From: an uncultured Oscillibacter sp.
GTDB lineage: Bacteria > Bacillota > Clostridia > Oscillospirales > Oscillospiraceae
Direction: 5' to 3'
Length of the DNA: 15,254 nt
Assembly (NCBI GenBank): GCA_900542115.1
Contig: UQMC01000039.1
Location: forward strand, 1-15,254
A program made the position numbers and the translations under genes. Shown one piece after another: positions 7,069-14,290 of this stretch (position 1 is its first letter; each line of letters starts with the position of its first letter). The notes beneath the pieces were generated by a model. That model was not told the origin of the DNA. It searched no databases and saw only the letters and a program-made list of their open reading frames with translations.

Positions 7069-7548
7069 TCAGTGTCCGCCGCCGCGCAGCATCTCCAGCG
7101 CGTGGCCCAGCGTGTCCAGCACCGCCGCTAAATTTTCCCTTGCTGCCTTTTCCGACCCCGGCAGATTGATGATGAGGCAGCTCCCCCGCGTCCCCGCCGC
7201 GGCCCGGGACAGCATGGCCCGGGGCGTGATGGCAAGGCTTGCATACAGCATGGTCTGCGGGATGGCCGGAATTTCCCGGTGCACCACCGCCCGGGTGGCC
7301 TCCGGGGTCACATCCCGGGACGAAAGGCCGGTGCCGCCGGTGGTAAGCACCAAATCGCATCCCAGCTCATCGGCGCAGCGGCACAGCTCCCGGCTGATGG
7401 TCAGCTTATCGTCCGGCACAACAGCCGTGTGGAGAACCCGATACCCGGCCCTCTCCAGCATGGCCCGCACCGCAGGGCCGCTGGTGTCCGTCCGTGTCCC
7501 GGCACTGCACCCGTCGCTGACGGTGATAACTGCCGCCTGATATTCCAT
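7069..7548 (-). CDS. MogA/MoaB-family molybdopterin-binding protein
   Basis: The 159-residue product has the MoCF_biosynth fold. Motifs are ITVSDG (8-13), VVPDD (43-47), TTGGTGLSSRDVTPEAT (69-85, with the conserved Asp79) and INLPGS (127-132). MogA adenylates molybdopterin before molybdate insertion. MoaB-type paralogues are often of unclear role. ATG 7548 was chosen because AGGGAGG precedes it and the promoter -10 at 7578-7583 lies upstream. An in-frame start at 7599 would lie upstream of the likely transcription start. It is the first gene of the transcript that carries proB, proA and proC, an unexpected partner, and no other Mo-cofactor gene is present. Confidence 0.9.
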   Translation of the reverse strand: MEYQAAVITVSDGCSAGTRTDTSGPAVRAMLERAGYRVLHTAVVPDDKLTISRELCRCADELGCDLVLTTGGTGLSSRDVTPEATRAVVHREIPAIPQTMLYASLAITPRAMLSRAAAGTRGSCLIINLPGSEKAARENLAAVLDTLGHALEMLRGGGH

Positions 7549-7577
7549 TCCGGCACCTCCCTTTTTGATTTGGTTTG

Positions 7578-7606
7578 ATTTTATACCCCGGACATTCATC
7601 CGTCAA
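7578..7606 (-). promoter_or_regulatory. Promoter of the moaB-like-proBAC operon
   Basis: On the minus strand, TTGACG (7601-7606), a 17-nt spacer and TAAAAT (7578-7583) each match consensus at five of six bases. Transcription should begin near 7571, about 23 nt before the moaB-like ATG. No other promoter or terminator is visible before proC, so the four genes probably share it. Confidence 0.75.
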
Positions 7607-7610
7607 GGGC

Positions 7611-7648
7611 AGAAAAATCCCCCGGACGCCAAAAGCGCCGGGGGATTT
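7611..7648 (-). terminator. Intrinsic terminator of valS
   Basis: On the minus strand, an 11-bp stem AAATCCCCCGG/CCGGGGGATTT, extended by GCG/CGC across a one-base bulge, ends in ATTTTT. It starts 18 nt after the valS stop codon and directly abuts the moaB-like promoter. Confidence 0.88.
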
Positions 7649-7665
7649 GATTGCTTTTTCTGGAA

Positions 7666-10308
7666 TTATGCCATGGCCTTGGCAGATTCCTCCAGCTTGG
7701 CAATGAGCTCCTTGTACTTGGTAACCTTCTCCCGCTCCGCGTTTACCACGTTTTCGGGGGCGTGAGCCACGAACTTCTCATTGGAGAGCTTGCCCTCGGT
7801 GATACGCAGGCCGTTTTTCGCCTTTTCAAGCTCCTTGGCAATGCGCTCCCGCTCCGCCGCAAGGTCCACCAGCTCACTGAGGGGCAGATAGGCCGTGGCA
7901 TCGTGTGTGACGATGCTGACAAGGCCGGTCACATCCGCCGGAGCGGTCTCCGGGAAGGTGACGTTGCTGGCGTAGGCCAGACGCTGGATGAAGTGCAGGC
8001 CCTGCCGGTACGCCTCCGGCTGGCCGGTGACGATTCGCAGCTCCGCCTTCTTGGAGGGGGGCACGTTCATCTCGGCCCGACGGGCGCGAATAGCCCGGAT
8101 CAGGTCCATGACGGCCTCCATGGCGTTTTCCTCCGTCGGGAAATTCAGCGCCTCGGTATACTCCGGCCACTGGGCCATCATCAGAATGTCAGAGGCACCG
8201 TCACACTTGGGAAGCGCCTGATAGATCTCCTCCGTGATGAAGGGCATGAAGGGGTGCAGCAGCTTCAAAAGCGTCACCAGCACATAGCACAGCACATTCT
8301 GCGCTGTGAGCTTGGCGGCCTCGTCCGTGCCGTTCAGCCGGGTCTTGGTCAGCTCGATATACCAGTCGCAGTAGGTGTCCCAGATGAAGTCATAGACCTT
8401 GGCGGAGGCCACACCGATCTCGAAGCTGTCCAGATTCTCGGTGACCTCCTTCACCAGCCGGTTCAGCTTGCTGAGCACCCACTTGTCCTCCCGCTCCAGC
8501 TTGTCGGCATCGGGCAGGGCGTAATGGTCGATGGTCAGGTTCATCATCACGAAGCGGCTGGCGTTCCAGATCTTATTGGCGAAGTTCCGCATGGCCTCGC
8601 ACTTTTCGGTGTAGAACCGGGTATCGTTGCCGGGGGAGTTGCCGGTGATGAGGTTGAAGCGCAGCGCATCCGCGCCGTATTTCTCCGCCATTTCCAGGGG
8701 GTCGATGCCGTTGCCGAGGGACTTGGACATCTTGCGGCCCTTATCATCCCGGACAAGGCCGTGAATCAAAACGGTGTGGAAGGGAATTTTCTTCATCTGC
8801 TCGCAGCCGGAGAAGATCATCCGGGCCACCCAGAAGAAGATGATGTCATAGCCCGTCACCATGACGGAGGTGGGGTACCAGTAGTTCAGGTCGGCGGTCT
8901 GCTCCGGCCAGCCCAGCGTGGAGAAGGGCCACAGGGCGGAGGAGAACCACGTATCCAGCACATCCTCCTCACGGGTCAGATGGGTGCTGCCGCACTTTTC
9001 ACAGACCGTGGGGTTCTCCCGCTTCACGTTGATGTGGCCGCAGTCATCACAGGTCCACGCGGGAATCTGGTGGCCCCACCAGAGCTGGCGGGAAATGCAC
9101 CAGTCATGGCAGTTTTCCATCCAGTTGGTATAGGTCTTGGAGAAGCGCTCGGGGACGAACTTTACCTCGCCCTCGTTCACCACCCGCAGGGCCTCCTTGG
9201 CCAAAGGCTCCATCTTCACGAACCACTGGGCGGAGATCAGAGGCTCCACATCGTTATGGCAGCGGTAGCAGGTGCCCACGTTATGGTTGTAAGGCTCTAC
9301 CTTCACCAGATAGCCCTGCTCCTCCAGATCCTTCACGATGGCCTTGCGGCACTCGTAACGGTCCATACCATTGTAGGGGCCGCCGTTTTCGTTGATTCTA
9401 CCATCGTCGGCAATGACCCGGATGACCTCCAGATTGTGCCGCAGGCCCACCTCAAAGTCATTGGGGTCATGGGCAGGGGTCATCTTCACGGCGCCGGTGC
9501 CAAAGCCGATCTCGCAGTATTCATCGCCCACAATGGGAATCTCCCGGTTCATAATAGGCAGGATGCACTTCTTGCCGATGAGGTGCTTGAACTTCTCATC
9601 GTTGGGGTTCACGGCCACGCCGGTGTCGCCCATCATGGTCTCGGGACGGGTGGTAGCCACCACGATGTCGCCGGAACCGTCCGCCAGAGGATAGCGGATA
9701 TACCACAGGTGGCCGGGCTTGTCCACATATTCCACCTCGGCGTCAGACAACGCGGTGACGCAGTGGGGGCACCAGTTGATGATGCGGCTTCCCTTGTAGA
9801 TGAGGCCCTTGTCATAGAGTTCGCAGAAGGTCTCCCGGACGGCCTTGGAGCAGCCCTCATCCATGGTGAAGCGGGCGCGGCTCCAGTCGCAGGAAACGCC
9901 CATCTTCTTCTGCTGCTGGACGATGCGGTTGCCGTACTCCTCTTTCCACTTCCAGACCCGCTCCAGGAACTTCTCCCGGCCCAGATCATAGCGGGTCTTG
10001 CCCTCCTTGACCCGTAGCTCCTCTTCCACCTTGATCTGGGTGGCGATGCCGGCATGGTCGGTGCCGGGGAGCCACAGCGCGGCGTAGCCCTGCATCCGCT
10101 TGAAGCGGGTCAGGATATCCTGTAAGGTGCAGTCCAGCGCGTGACCCATGTGAAGCTGGCCGGTGACGTTGGGGGGCGGCATGACGATGGAGAAAGGCTT
10201 CTTCTCCGGGTCCTCCACGCCCTTGAAGCAGTCATGGTCCTCCCACATCTGATAGATGCGGGACTCCACCTGCTGGGGCTCATACACCTTCGGCAGTTCT
10301 TTGTTCAT
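7666..10308 (-). CDS. valS: valyl-tRNA synthetase
   Basis: The 880-residue class I synthetase charges tRNA-Val with valine. The HIGH motif is HMGH (53-56) in [13 protein letters not shown], and KMSKS is at 526-530. The CP1 editing domain, which hydrolyses Thr-tRNA-Val, has [17 protein letters not shown] (219-235). Cys pairs at 180/183 and 347/350, and at 420/423 and 436/439, form likely zinc knuckles. A C-terminal coiled coil rich in Lys and Glu (about 810-880) matches the tRNA-binding arm. The length is typical. AGGAG precedes ATG 10308. It is controlled by the T-box leader upstream. Confidence 0.97.
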   Translation of the reverse strand: MNKELPKVYEPQQVESRIYQMWEDHDCFKGVEDPEKKPFSIVMPPPNVTGQLHMGHALDCTLQDILTRFKRMQGYAALWLPGTDHAGIATQIKVEEELRVKEGKTRYDLGREKFLERVWKWKEEYGNRIVQQQKKMGVSCDWSRARFTMDEGCSKAVRETFCELYDKGLIYKGSRIINWCPHCVTALSDAEVEYVDKPGHLWYIRYPLADGSGDIVVATTRPETMMGDTGVAVNPNDEKFKHLIGKKCILPIMNREIPIVGDEYCEIGFGTGAVKMTPAHDPNDFEVGLRHNLEVIRVIADDGRINENGGPYNGMDRYECRKAIVKDLEEQGYLVKVEPYNHNVGTCYRCHNDVEPLISAQWFVKMEPLAKEALRVVNEGEVKFVPERFSKTYTNWMENCHDWCISRQLWWGHQIPAWTCDDCGHINVKRENPTVCEKCGSTHLTREEDVLDTWFSSALWPFSTLGWPEQTADLNYWYPTSVMVTGYDIIFFWVARMIFSGCEQMKKIPFHTVLIHGLVRDDKGRKMSKSLGNGIDPLEMAEKYGADALRFNLITGNSPGNDTRFYTEKCEAMRNFANKIWNASRFVMMNLTIDHYALPDADKLEREDKWVLSKLNRLVKEVTENLDSFEIGVASAKVYDFIWDTYCDWYIELTKTRLNGTDEAAKLTAQNVLCYVLVTLLKLLHPFMPFITEEIYQALPKCDGASDILMMAQWPEYTEALNFPTEENAMEAVMDLIRAIRARRAEMNVPPSKKAELRIVTGQPEAYRQGLHFIQRLAYASNVTFPETAPADVTGLVSIVTHDATAYLPLSELVDLAAERERIAKELEKAKNGLRITEGKLSNEKFVAHAPENVVNAEREKVTKYKELIAKLEESAKAMA

Positions 10309-10349
10309 GTTGATTCTCCTTTATTTCACGGTATTTCCGACTTTCAAAT

Positions 10350-10380
10350 AAAAAAGCCCTGAGCCAAAAAGGCTCAGGGC
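10350..10380 (-). terminator. T-box leader terminator before valS
   Basis: On the minus strand, a perfect 10-bp stem GCCCTGAGCC/GGCTCAGGGC with a TTTTT loop is followed by TTTTTT. It is the attenuator of the T-box, mutually exclusive with the antiterminator. Confidence 0.95.
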
Positions 10381-10588
10381 GAACAAACAGTCCGTGGTAC
10401 CACCTGAATTTCACGCATTTCCGCGTGACACTCGACCTTTTAACGGGATGTCTCCGTCCGGGCTTACTCTCCTGTTCGGTCCGGCCGCTCCGCGGCGACT
10501 TCACTGCCGGTTCAGGGGGGCTTGCACCCAACCGCCCTCTCTCTTGACTGTCCCTGGCCGCTACTGCTCCGCATCCTTGCGTTTGATT
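10350..10588 (-). promoter_or_regulatory. T-box riboswitch (tRNA-Val) in front of valS
   Basis: The minus-strand leader carries the canonical T-box sequence AGGTGGTACCACGGA (10391-10405), 11 nt upstream of a strong terminator. Stem I elements are AGTAG (10561-10565), GAGAGAGGG and a distal loop. The specifier region reads GTGAA-GTC-GCC, placing GUC (Val) at 10497-10499, which fits the downstream gene. TCAGG beside the T-box (10403-10407) can pair with CCTGA in the 5' arm of the terminator (10374-10378), giving the expected antiterminator. Uncharged tRNA-Val should therefore allow read-through. The fold was worked out by eye. Confidence 0.93.
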
Positions 10589-10594
10589 GTCGGC

Positions 10595-10623
10595 ATTATA
10601 CCACCGAACCGGGGCAAAGTCAA
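10595..10623 (-). promoter_or_regulatory. Promoter of the valS T-box transcript
   Basis: On the minus strand, TTGACT (10618-10623), a 17-nt spacer and a consensus TATAAT (10595-10600) form a near-ideal sigma-A promoter. It begins only 9 nt beyond the sigE stop codon, with no terminator between. Confidence 0.85.
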
Positions 10624-10632
10624 TATCAAGGC

Positions 10633-11328
10633 TCAGGACAGCCGCAGAATTTCCTTCTTCAGCCGCTGGATAATGCGCTTTTCCAGCCGGGAAATGTAGC
10701 TCTGGGAAATTCCCATCTGGTCGGCCACCTCCTTCTGCGTCTGCTCCCGCCGCCCGCCGAGGCCGAAGCGCAGCGTGATGATCTCCCGCTCCCGGGGAGT
10801 GAGGGTGTCCAGCGCCGCCGCCAGCAGGCTCAGATCCACATCGTCCTCAATGGGACGCATCACGGTGTCCGCCTCCGTCCCCAGCACATCGGAGAGCAGC
10901 AGCTCGTTTCCGTCATAGTCCGTGTTCAGCGGCTCGTCAAAGGAGACCTCCGCCCTGCGGCCCGCGTTCTTCCGAAGATACATCAGAATTTCATTTTCAA
11001 TGCACCGGGAGGCGTAGGTAGCCAGCTTGATATTCTTATCCGTGCGGTAGGTGCCGACTGCCTTGATGAGCCCGATGGTACCGATGGAAATGAGGTCCTC
11101 GATATTCACGCCGGTATTTTCAAACCGGCGGGCGATGTACACCACCAGCCGCAGATTATGTTCAATGACCTCCTGCCGGGCGTCCTCGTCGCTCAGCCGC
11201 GCCAGCAGCTCCGCCTCCCGCTCCCGGGTCAGGGGCGGGGGCAGCGTATCGCTGCCGCCGATATAGTGGACGTCCTGTTTCGGCAGCAGACCCAGACGGT
11301 CCAGCAGTCTCCGAAGCCACATGAGCAT
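10633..11328 (-). CDS. sigE: RNA polymerase sporulation sigma factor E precursor
   Basis: The 231-residue pro-sigma-E directs early mother-cell gene expression in sporulation. A hydrophobic, basic pro-sequence (1-21, [10 protein letters not shown]) precedes [12 protein letters not shown], the conserved processing region recognised by SpoIIGA. Region 2 (about 51-120) contains [18 protein letters not shown] and [14 protein letters not shown]. Region 4 (about 176-231) contains [20 protein letters not shown]. Start ATG 11328 follows AAGGGAG at 8 nt; a GTG at 11349 lies upstream of that site. The gene overlaps the open spoIIGA frame. sigG, which follows sigE in Bacillus, is not next here. Confidence 0.96.
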   Translation of the reverse strand: MLMWLRRLLDRLGLLPKQDVHYIGGSDTLPPPLTREREAELLARLSDEDARQEVIEHNLRLVVYIARRFENTGVNIEDLISIGTIGLIKAVGTYRTDKNIKLATYASRCIENEILMYLRKNAGRRAEVSFDEPLNTDYDGNELLLSDVLGTEADTVMRPIEDDVDLSLLAAALDTLTPREREIITLRFGLGGRREQTQKEVADQMGISQSYISRLEKRIIQRLKKEILRLS

Positions 11329-12166
11329 GGCGTTTTCTCCCTTCTCCACCCCATAGGGCGGTATATCCGTCCCCCAGCTCCGCGTCCGTCAGGGCGATTC
11401 GCACGCCGGGGCGGCGCTGTCCGTCAATGTCCGCCCAGTCGCACTGCACGGTGAGCAGCAGGCCCCCGCCCGCCGCTGTCCGCACCGGCAGAAGCTGCGG
11501 GCAAAGCGCCGGTTCCAGCCGCCGCAGCAGCGGCAGCGCCTCTGCTGCCGGGAGCCTCTCCAGCTCTCTTGGAAGCTGGGGAAGGCAGCGCCGCTCCACC
11601 GTCAGAATCGGGGTGCCGGTGCTGTCCCGCAGGCCGCTGCCGGTATCCCGCAGCGCCGTGAAGGACGCGGTCTTTCCCAAAAGCATCACCGTGACCGCCA
11701 GCCGTTCACCCCGGAGGCCGTGGGACGCCGCCGCCCGGAACAGTACCGTTAGCACAAGGTACACCCCCGCCGCCGACACCAGCAGCGTTCTGCTGTCCAC
11801 ATTCGTATAGAACACACCCCGGGCATTGGGGATGTTCTGTCCTGCCAGCAGTCCCAGCGCCAGAACGCTTCCCGCCAGCGCGCAGGCGATGGCGAAGGTC
11901 AACAGTGTCAGCCGCCAGAAATGCCGCTCCCCGCCGAAGGCCGCCAGCGCCAGCAGCACCCCCGCCGCCGCCTTCACCGGCGCGGCGGTCAAAAACGCGC
12001 CTCCCGGTAAAAATACGGCGGCGGCATATGCGCCGCCTAAAAGCCCGCAGAGAATATACCGCCCCCGCCGGAGCGTCAGCCCTGCCAGCCGGGCGGCAGA
12101 GAGGACCAGCAGATAGTCAAGCAGCGCGTTGAACAAAAATACGCTGTCCAAATACACCACCGTCAT
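11162..12166 (-). CDS. spoIIGA: Sporulation sigma-E factor processing peptidase
   Basis: This membrane aspartic protease removes the pro-sequence of sigma-E after a signal from the forespore. Residues 1-150 form about five hydrophobic segments starting with [18 protein letters not shown]. The protease half carries [17 protein letters not shown] (171-187), with catalytic Asp174 and conserved Asp181. The usual family C-terminus is reached at GYTALWGG (267-274). The open frame then continues for about 60 residues of Arg/Ala/Gly/Pro-rich sequence that overlaps sigE by 167 nt. That tail looks like out-of-frame sigE. Either the stop is missing through a sequence error or mutation, or the overlap is genuine. 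ATG 12166 follows a GGGGGGAG site. Confidence 0.88.
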   Translation of the reverse strand: MTVVYLDSVFLFNALLDYLLVLSAARLAGLTLRRGRYILCGLLGGAYAAAVFLPGGAFLTAAPVKAAAGVLLALAAFGGERHFWRLTLLTFAIACALAGSVLALGLLAGQNIPNARGVFYTNVDSRTLLVSAAGVYLVLTVLFRAAASHGLRGERLAVTVMLLGKTASFTALRDTGSGLRDSTGTPILTVERRCLPQLPRELERLPAAEALPLLRRLEPALCPQLLPVRTAAGGGLLLTVQCDWADIDGQRRPGVRIALTDAELGDGYTALWGGEGRKRHAHVASETAGPSGSAAETGRPLYRRQRYAAPAPDPGAGGGAAGAAERRGRPAGGH

Positions 12167-12190
12167 GCTGCTCCCCCCTCTCTCATGGTC

Positions 12191-12225
12191 ATTATAGCCC
12201 GCCTCCGCCGGGAAATACGTCGCAA
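12191..12225 (-). promoter_or_regulatory. Putative spoIIGA-sigE promoter with long spacer
   Basis: On the minus strand, a consensus TATAAT (12191-12196) lies about 25 nt before the spoIIGA ATG. No -35 hexamer is found at 16-18 nt, but TTGCGA (12220-12225) sits 23 nt upstream. The Bacillus spoIIG promoter is known for a 22-nt spacer and Spo0A activation. CGTCGCA on the plus strand here matches the 0A box TGTCGAA at five of seven bases, which is weak evidence. Confidence 0.45.
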
Positions 12226-12231
12226 AAGGAA

Positions 12232-12259
12232 ACGGCGGACAGCTTTTACTGTCCGCCGT
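12232..12259 (-). terminator. Terminator after the cytidylate-kinase-like gene
   Basis: A perfect 11-bp stem ACGGCGGACAG/CTGTCCGCCGT with a 6-nt loop begins 18 nt after the stop codon. The following T-tract is interrupted (TTTCCTTTT), so termination may be partial. It lies just upstream of the spoIIGA promoter. Confidence 0.75.
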
Positions 12260-12277
12260 AGTTAGTTCTTCATTCAG

Positions 12278-12877
12278 TTATTCCGCCCGTGCGGCCTCGG
12301 TAATGAGCCGGATGCAGAGGTCATAGCCCAGCGTGCCGCTGTCCAGCACAAGGTCATAGTTCCGGCTGTCGCCCCACTTTTTGCCGGTGTAGTGGGCGTA
12401 ATAGGTGTGGCGGCTCTCGTCCCGCCGTGCGATGATTTTCTGAATTTCCGCCGGGTCGGTGCAGCCGGTGAGCTCCCGCACCCGCGCTGCCCGGTGGGCC
12501 GCGTCCGCCCGGATGAACACATTCATGCTTTTGATGTCCGCTTTCCGCAGAATCTCATCGGCGCAACGGCCTAAAATCACGCACGGCCCCTCCTTGGCAA
12601 GATGCAAAATTACCGTGCTCTGCACCTCATGGATGGCGTCCTGCGTGTCGGAAAACGAGGCGTCAGAAACAGAGCAGAGACTCTTGAGGAAAAAGCCCGT
12701 CCGGGTCACATCCTCCTCATCGTGCTCCACCATGTCCAGATCATAGCCGCTGGCCTTCACCGTCTGTTTGACGATATCCCGGTCATAGAAGGGGATTCCC
12801 AGTTCCTCCGCTACACGCCGGCCGATGGAGTGTCCGCCCGCGCCGTATTCCCGGCTGATGGTAATGATTCTGTTCAT
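12278..12877 (-). CDS. Cytidylate kinase-like family protein
   Basis: The 199-residue product belongs to the cytidylate_kin-like family (Pfam Cytidylate_kin2), distinct from canonical Cmk. It begins RIITISREYGAGGHSIGRRVAEELGIPFYDRD: a glycine-rich nucleotide-binding loop GAGGHSIG (12-19) in which the usual GK[ST] is absent, then the YDRD motif. GPCVILGRCADEIL (97-110) and an Arg-rich LID region (about 125-155) follow. A nucleoside- or nucleotide-kinase role is expected from the family, but the substrate is not established. AAGGAG precedes ATG 12877. It has its own promoter and terminator. Confidence 0.85.
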   Translation of the reverse strand: MNRIITISREYGAGGHSIGRRVAEELGIPFYDRDIVKQTVKASGYDLDMVEHDEEDVTRTGFFLKSLCSVSDASFSDTQDAIHEVQSTVILHLAKEGPCVILGRCADEILRKADIKSMNVFIRADAAHRAARVRELTGCTDPAEIQKIIARRDESRHTYYAHYTGKKWGDSRNYDLVLDSGTLGYDLCIRLITEAARAE

Positions 12878-12895
12878 GGTACACGCTCCTTATCT

Positions 12896-12912
12896 CCGCC
12901 GAGGTCCGGCGG
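12896..12912 (-). promoter_or_regulatory. GC hairpin in the cytidylate-kinase-like leader
   Basis: CCGCCG and CGGCGG pair across a 5-nt loop within the short leader, immediately before the Shine-Dalgarno site AAGGAG. It could slow ribosome access or simply stabilise the 5' end. Confidence 0.35.
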
Positions 12913-12925
12913 CTTTTCTACGGTC

Positions 12926-12954
12926 ATTTTAGCATACTTCAGCAAGAGAAGCAA
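12926..12954 (-). promoter_or_regulatory. Promoter of the cytidylate-kinase-like gene
   Basis: On the minus strand, TTGCTT (12949-12954), a 17-nt spacer and TAAAAT (12926-12931) with an extended -10 TG place the transcription start near 12919, about 42 nt before the ATG. Confidence 0.65.
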
Positions 12955-12984
12955 CGGTATTTCGTCGAGCTATTTACTACCCTC

Positions 12985-13080
12985 TTATAGCAGCAGTGCG
13001 CTCAGGCCGGTGGCGGCCAGGCCGAAAATCAGCACGCCCACTAAGATCAGGGCAATGATGCGGGTCTTTTTTGGGGTCAT
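12985..13080 (-). CDS. 31-residue single-pass membrane peptide
   Basis: This very short ORF starts MTPKKTRIIALILVG and ends at TAA. A positively charged N-terminus (KKTR) precedes one hydrophobic helix of about 23 residues, as in an N-in membrane peptide. Support comes from a strong Shine-Dalgarno site (GAAGGAGG, 9 nt spacing) and a 4-nt ATGA overlap with the DUF951 stop, which indicates coupled translation. Short peptides of this basic-plus-TM kind occur in Clostridia (compare DUF4044 proteins), but I cannot assign a family. Function unknown. Confidence 0.75.
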   Translation of the reverse strand: MTPKKTRIIALILVGVLIFGLAATGLSALLL

Positions 13081-13286
13081 TTCGCAGTTCCTCCTTCGCC
13101 GCGCTCCGCGGCCGGTATGATTTTTTTAATGCTTTTCTCCACGCGGGACCGCGGCAGCATCAGCTCGTGGCCGCAGCCGAGGCACCTCAGCTTAATATCC
13201 ATTCCCACCCGGGTCAGCTCCCATTGCTTCGAGCCGCAAGGGTGAGTCTTTTTCAGCTCCACAATGTCCTTAATATGCAGATCCAT
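13077..13286 (-). CDS. DUF951 family protein
   Basis: The 69-residue product matches the small DUF951 family found across Firmicutes: DLHIKDIVELKKTHPCGS, then W, RVGMDIKLRCLGCGHELMLPR. The Cys of HPCG and the CLGCGH pair look like a small zinc site. Its function is not known. In many Firmicutes I recall it near chromosome-partition and ribosome-associated GTPase genes, a context not present here. ATG 13286 follows AGGAGGAA; an in-frame ATG at 13322 would add 12 unrelated residues. I found no clear promoter in the 71 nt shared with the divergent S1 gene. Confidence 0.9.
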   Translation of the reverse strand: MDLHIKDIVELKKTHPCGSKQWELTRVGMDIKLRCLGCGHELMLPRSRVEKSIKKIIPAAERGEGGTAK

Positions 13287-13357
13287 ACGATTCCTCCTGT
13301 CACAGTGCCTGCAAAGCTGCATAGGCTAAAGCATCAAATGGTAAAGGATGATTTACT

Positions 13358-14290
13358 ATGCCGGAAAACAAGCTCTATCCTCCCGAGGGGCTGTCAGCCC
13401 CCGTTCCTCTCACGCTGTCCGCCCTTCGGGACGCTCAAAGCAGCGGCGCTGTTTTAGAGGCCGCGGCGCTGCGGTGCGACGCGGCGCTGTGCCTCCACTT
13501 CCAATTTGGGAGCGTCACTGCCCGGATGCCCCGGGAGGAAGTTACCGCCCCATGGATCACCGGCGCGGGGCGGGATATTGCCGTGCTCTCCCGTGTGGGA
13601 AAGCCGGTGTGTTTCACCGTGACGGACCTCTCCGCCGACGCCAAGGGCGCGCCGGTGGCGCTGCTGTCCCGCAAGCAGGCGCAGGAGGACGCCATCACGG
13701 CACTTGAGGCGCTGCTGCGCCCCGGCTCCGTTGTCACCGGCCGAATTGTCGGCATGGAGCCCTTCGGTGCCTTTGTGGACATTGGCCGGGGCATCGTGGC
13801 GCTGCTGCCTACGGCGTACATCTCCGCCGCCCGCATCCGCCATCCCCGGGAGCGGTTCCAGATAGGGCAGAAAATCCTCGCCGTGGTCAAGAGCCTTGAC
13901 CGCGCGTCCCACCGAATCACCCTGACCCACCGGGAGCTGCTGGGGACATGGCTGGAAAACGCCAGTCTGTTTGCGCCGGGGGACACCGTGCAGGGCATCG
14001 TCCGCGGCATACAGGACTACGGTGCCTTTATTGAGCTGACTCCCAACCTCTCCGGCCTGACGGACCGGCGGGACGATCTTCACGAGGGGGACGCGGTCTC
14101 GGTGAACATTCGCTCCCTCCGCCCGGAACGGATGAAGGTAAAGCTGCAGGTCATCGAGCGGCTGCCGCCCCTTCCGGCGCCGGAGCCGCTGCGGTACTGG
14201 ATCACCGACGGCGTGCTGGAGCGCTGGGTCTATTCCCCGGCAAATTTTGAGGGGGAGGCCGCAGAGACCGTGTTTACCCCGGTCCCTTGA
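13358..14290 (+). CDS. Protein with two S1 RNA-binding domains
   Basis: The 310-residue product has an N-terminal region (1-115) that resembles a degenerate S1-like domain (FGSVTARMPREEV, then GKPVCFTVTDL). A clear S1 domain follows at about 121-192 (GSVVTGRIVGMEPFGAFVDI), and a second at about 207-268 (GDTVQGIVRGIQDYGAFIEL, then NLSGL). It would bind single-stranded RNA. Similar clostridial proteins are annotated as ribosomal protein S1 or S1-domain proteins, but it is shorter than E. coli S1 and may instead be a regulatory RNA binder. ATG 13358 has AAAGGA upstream. It is divergent from DUF951 and its 3' end overlaps rarA by 17 nt. Confidence 0.85.
   Translation: MPENKLYPPEGLSAPVPLTLSALRDAQSSGAVLEAAALRCDAALCLHFQFGSVTARMPREEVTAPWITGAGRDIAVLSRVGKPVCFTVTDLSADAKGAPVALLSRKQAQEDAITALEALLRPGSVVTGRIVGMEPFGAFVDIGRGIVALLPTAYISAARIRHPRERFQIGQKILAVVKSLDRASHRITLTHRELLGTWLENASLFAPGDTVQGIVRGIQDYGAFIELTPNLSGLTDRRDDLHEGDAVSVNIRSLRPERMKVKLQVIERLPPLPAPEPLRYWITDGVLERWVYSPANFEGEAAETVFTPVP

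Noticed and set aside
7651..10017. 788-codon open frame on the plus strand opposite valS
   Set aside because: It lies entirely antisense to a clear valS, is rich in His, Leu, Val and Gly as expected for a codon-biased shadow, has no family resemblance and would start inside the valS 3' end.
10522..11454. 310-codon plus-strand frame opposite sigE and the T-box leader
   Set aside because: Shadow of sigE and spoIIGA in GC-rich DNA; low-complexity Gln, Pro, His and Arg composition and no plausible ribosome binding site.
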